This document shows, in pieces, positions 61,445-64,000 of a stretch of DNA of 64,000 bases. Numbering within the stretch: position 1 is the stretch's first letter; every line of letters starts with the position of its first letter. A program made the position numbers and the translations under genes. The DNA is taken from contig NC_071347.1 in assembly GCF_027744825.2 (NCBI RefSeq), positions 12,337,501 to 12,401,500 on the forward strand, read 5' to 3'. Below the pieces are notes generated by a model. That model was not told the origin of the DNA. It worked only from the letters and a program-made list of their open reading frames with translations, and did no database searches. This stretch comes from Synchiropus splendidus. Taxonomy: Eukaryota; Chordata; Actinopteri; Syngnathiformes; Callionymidae.

Positions 61445-64000
61445 GTAAAACCCCTCTCTGCTGACCCCTGTGAGAAAACACATCCCTAATAGCTGAAATA
61501 ATTCCCCATATTTGCATCAATGGTTAAAGGATTACATGATGTCTTGCAGGATCTGAGCACAGAAGAAAAGCAACTCCCATTTTTAATAACATTTTAATCC
61601 TTCAGTATTCACAATCCTCAGGAAAGGCTTCAATCTCCTCTGGACCACGGATCTGACTGGTGTAATCTTTTGCATTAGCCTGTCTGGGTATTAGTTCCAT
61701 CGCAGACCAACAGGGACATCCTGTGTACAAAGCCATTCATTTTTATGATCTCTATTTCATATTGAGGATTTCCTTTATAGCAGACATCAGATATAATCCC
61801 TCATGTTTTATGTGGCATATCTCAGATTAAGAAGCGATGGATATTTTGACAACACAGCTGGAATGAATACTGGAGTAGAGACCAAAACAAGTATTTAATG
61901 CAGATGAGCATTTACAGATTCAATATTTTCTGAATCTTAAATCTGTAAAGGTTTCAGGAAAGGCTGTTCAGGATTACCAGAGGCTTCCATCTTTTCCTTC
62001 CATTGTACTTTTTTAGCGCAGACCTCGGCCAAAATGTACACCTTTAACAACCTCCAACTGAAATTAAAACAAATCCTTTAAGGCTCGTGTTTTGAGACTT
62101 GCTGTCAGCTGAGAGCAAACCATGGTTTTACTTGACTGCTCACACTGCCCCTACGTGTGGCCCAAATTTAGTTTGACCCTCTAGGACACAATCCGCTTTT
62201 AGCTTTGAAATTTGTCTTCAAAATCTCAAAATGCCATGACGTGCCGTTGAGAGTGTTGTTGCCGTGTTGCTCTGAGATGTCGTGCGACATCATCTGATAG
62301 CATTTGACATCTTTGACTGCAAATCCAACCAACAATGAAGCGTTGTTGAGCTTCCTAACACCGAACAAGAGGCAGAAGCTCAGGTCCACTAAACTGAACG
62401 CGAGCAAATTATTCAATTTCTTTCTTCTGCTACTTACTGTAGAGGTGCGACCCGAGGGCCACAGGCAGCCCTTTTTCAAACGTCACCCTAATTGTGAATA
62501 TAAATATAACTATCGATTTTATTCTTTGCCTTTCTTTTCCTTTTTTGTATTCTTTTTGGATTCAAATCTTTTTAATGAGTAATGTCCTTTTATCATTAAT
62601 TCTTGTCTCTTAAAATAAAGTAAAGCTATATGGAAACAATACACCTTATAATTAAGTGCCTTTATAACACGTTTTACTCACAGTTCAAGTCACCATATGC
62701 ACCACTTTTGAGGGTTTTTAAATGTTTATGAATCTTTAAACAAAATTATTTTTTTTTAAATAAAGAATTAATATATAATTTAAAAAAAAATTAAATGACA
62801 TACTGTCATGGCAAATCCTGTGCTAGAATATTTAAGAAATCAAATGTGAGCAACGTGTGATAAGTTTTTCTGCGGCCCTCTGATTTGACGGCCCCTGCTG
62901 CACTCAGTTTTGGCATACGCCATTGTTTGCTCCTGATATCAAACATGCTATATGAAGGGAACCAAAGGGCAAAAGTTGCACAATTTAGGATGAGGGGCAT
63001 ATGAACATATACAGTGATCATTATAAAACTGTCCTCCAATTTATTATTACAAAAAGGATTTGGGACTACATGAGAAAACACTGCTGAGGAGAAGTTACAG
63101 GACGTCAAACATCCAGAAACAAATTTGGAATAAGGTCAAAGACTAGAAAAGAAAAGGACATTTTTAGTTCTTAGAAGGCAGAATGATGAATGCTAAAATC
63201 TTGTCGAATGATGCCTTGTAGGCCATAAGCATGGATATAATGCACAGATTATGTATGGCTTGCAGTAAGACTTCATAATGTCTATAGTTTTCAACTGGTG
63301 AAAGTTCTCCCAACATTCATAGCTCAGTTACCATAATGCACAGCAACAGTAGCTCATGTAGCTCAAGAGCCAAATGGTTTAACTTGAAATTGTTTCGCTA
63401 ATACAGCAGGTCGATTCCAGATAGAATAATAAAGAACATGCCTGGACAGACAATACTTGAAAACGGCTGCACAGTGGGGTAATGTTTTGCTCTAATTTAA
63501 ATGAAAATGAGGCACACTGCATCTGGTGGTTTTAATTTCATCCAGATGTTTTCCTCTAAATTCCATGTTCATCCATGACAGCACATGCCTGAATCCCTGA
63601 AGTCTTCTCAACAGGGTGAATCCAAGTTCCATGAGCCAAATTGCATGACAACGACTTAAATAAATGTATATAACTGACAAAAACAGGTCAACATTTCCTC
63701 ATATAATATATTTAATTTCTGTCTGAATCTCAGATTGGAAAAAGCCAACGTTTACTCTGCCCGCTCCTCTAATCACACCAGTGCAGACTAGTGGATGGGC
63801 TTAATCCCAGAGACATAAACAAAAAGATTAGCCCTGGTAGTTTTCCAATGTAGCCAGTATCACATAGGTACCTTATCAAAAAGAGAAATGTGCAGCACTT
63901 ACTTGTTGAAAAACAATAAAATAACATGAAGACCTTCTTGGTGAGAAAGTGTCTGGAGGAACATGCATGAGAATATTTAGAAATATAGCCTATGACACGG
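61445..64000. other. Right-edge region, probably intron
   Basis: No exon completing the second C2 domain was recognised. The segment 62440-62900 contains words such as gcgacccgagggccacagg and ctgcggccctctgatttgacggcccc, which resemble hAT-type repeat ends. It is otherwise A/T-rich. Reading it as an intron of the preceding gene is inference. Confidence 0.45.

Noticed and set aside
62304..62582. 92-codon + strand frame near the right edge
   Set aside because: It is low-complexity Phe/Leu-rich translation of A/T-rich, probably repeat-derived DNA, with no splice context and no C2 similarity.

Overview
The window is nuclear DNA from a ray-finned fish, probably a percomorph-type teleost. The evidence is multi-exon genes with GT-AG introns of about 70 nt to several kb, exons that translate to vertebrate orthologues, many long (TA)n tracts, and fish-type repeat debris. 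No bacterial or phage features, CRISPR arrays, tRNA or rRNA genes were seen. The species cannot be named from the sequence alone.

Layout, left to right. (1) Bases 1-17655, + strand: an HCN4-type pacemaker channel gene with eight exons; the 5' end of exon 1 lies off the left edge. Its 3'UTR runs to about 18.7 kb. (2) 19108-25920, - strand: a complete muscle-type pyruvate kinase (pkm) CDS in ten coding exons, with a non-coding first exon near 27.4-27.5 kb; it converges tail-to-tail with hcn4. (3) 29495-34694, + strand: a PARP6-type mono-ADP-ribosyltransferase with about two dozen small exons. (4) 35781-36220, + strand: a broken RPP25 (RNase P/MRP p25 subunit) open frame. (5) 36880-38770, + strand: COX5A, cytochrome c oxidase subunit 5A. 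(6) 42759-55167, + strand: an ARID3B-type transcription factor with two very large introns. (7) 56835 to beyond 61444, + strand: a synaptotagmin-like tandem-C2 membrane protein, unfinished at the right edge.

HCN4, PKM, PARP6, RPP25, COX5A and ARID3B all map to human 15q23-q24, so this looks like a compacted piece of one ancestral vertebrate block. The genes are not a functional pathway; they share history, not a job. Their roles are membrane pacemaking, glycolysis, ADP-ribosylation, tRNA/rRNA processing, respiration, transcription, and probably membrane traffic.

The rest is intronic and intergenic DNA: five long (TA)n tracts, a roughly 360-bp hAT-like MITE, a roughly 600-bp interspersed element present twice, an inverted repeat pair flanking hcn4 exons 5-7, several LINE-tail remnants, and a few GC-balanced stretches that look like candidate regulatory elements. 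I found no clearly new biological system. The best leads are the changed residues after the hcn4 selectivity filter, the inverted repeat pair that could favour back-splicing, the single hybrid-looking exon 9 of pkm, and the broken rpp25.
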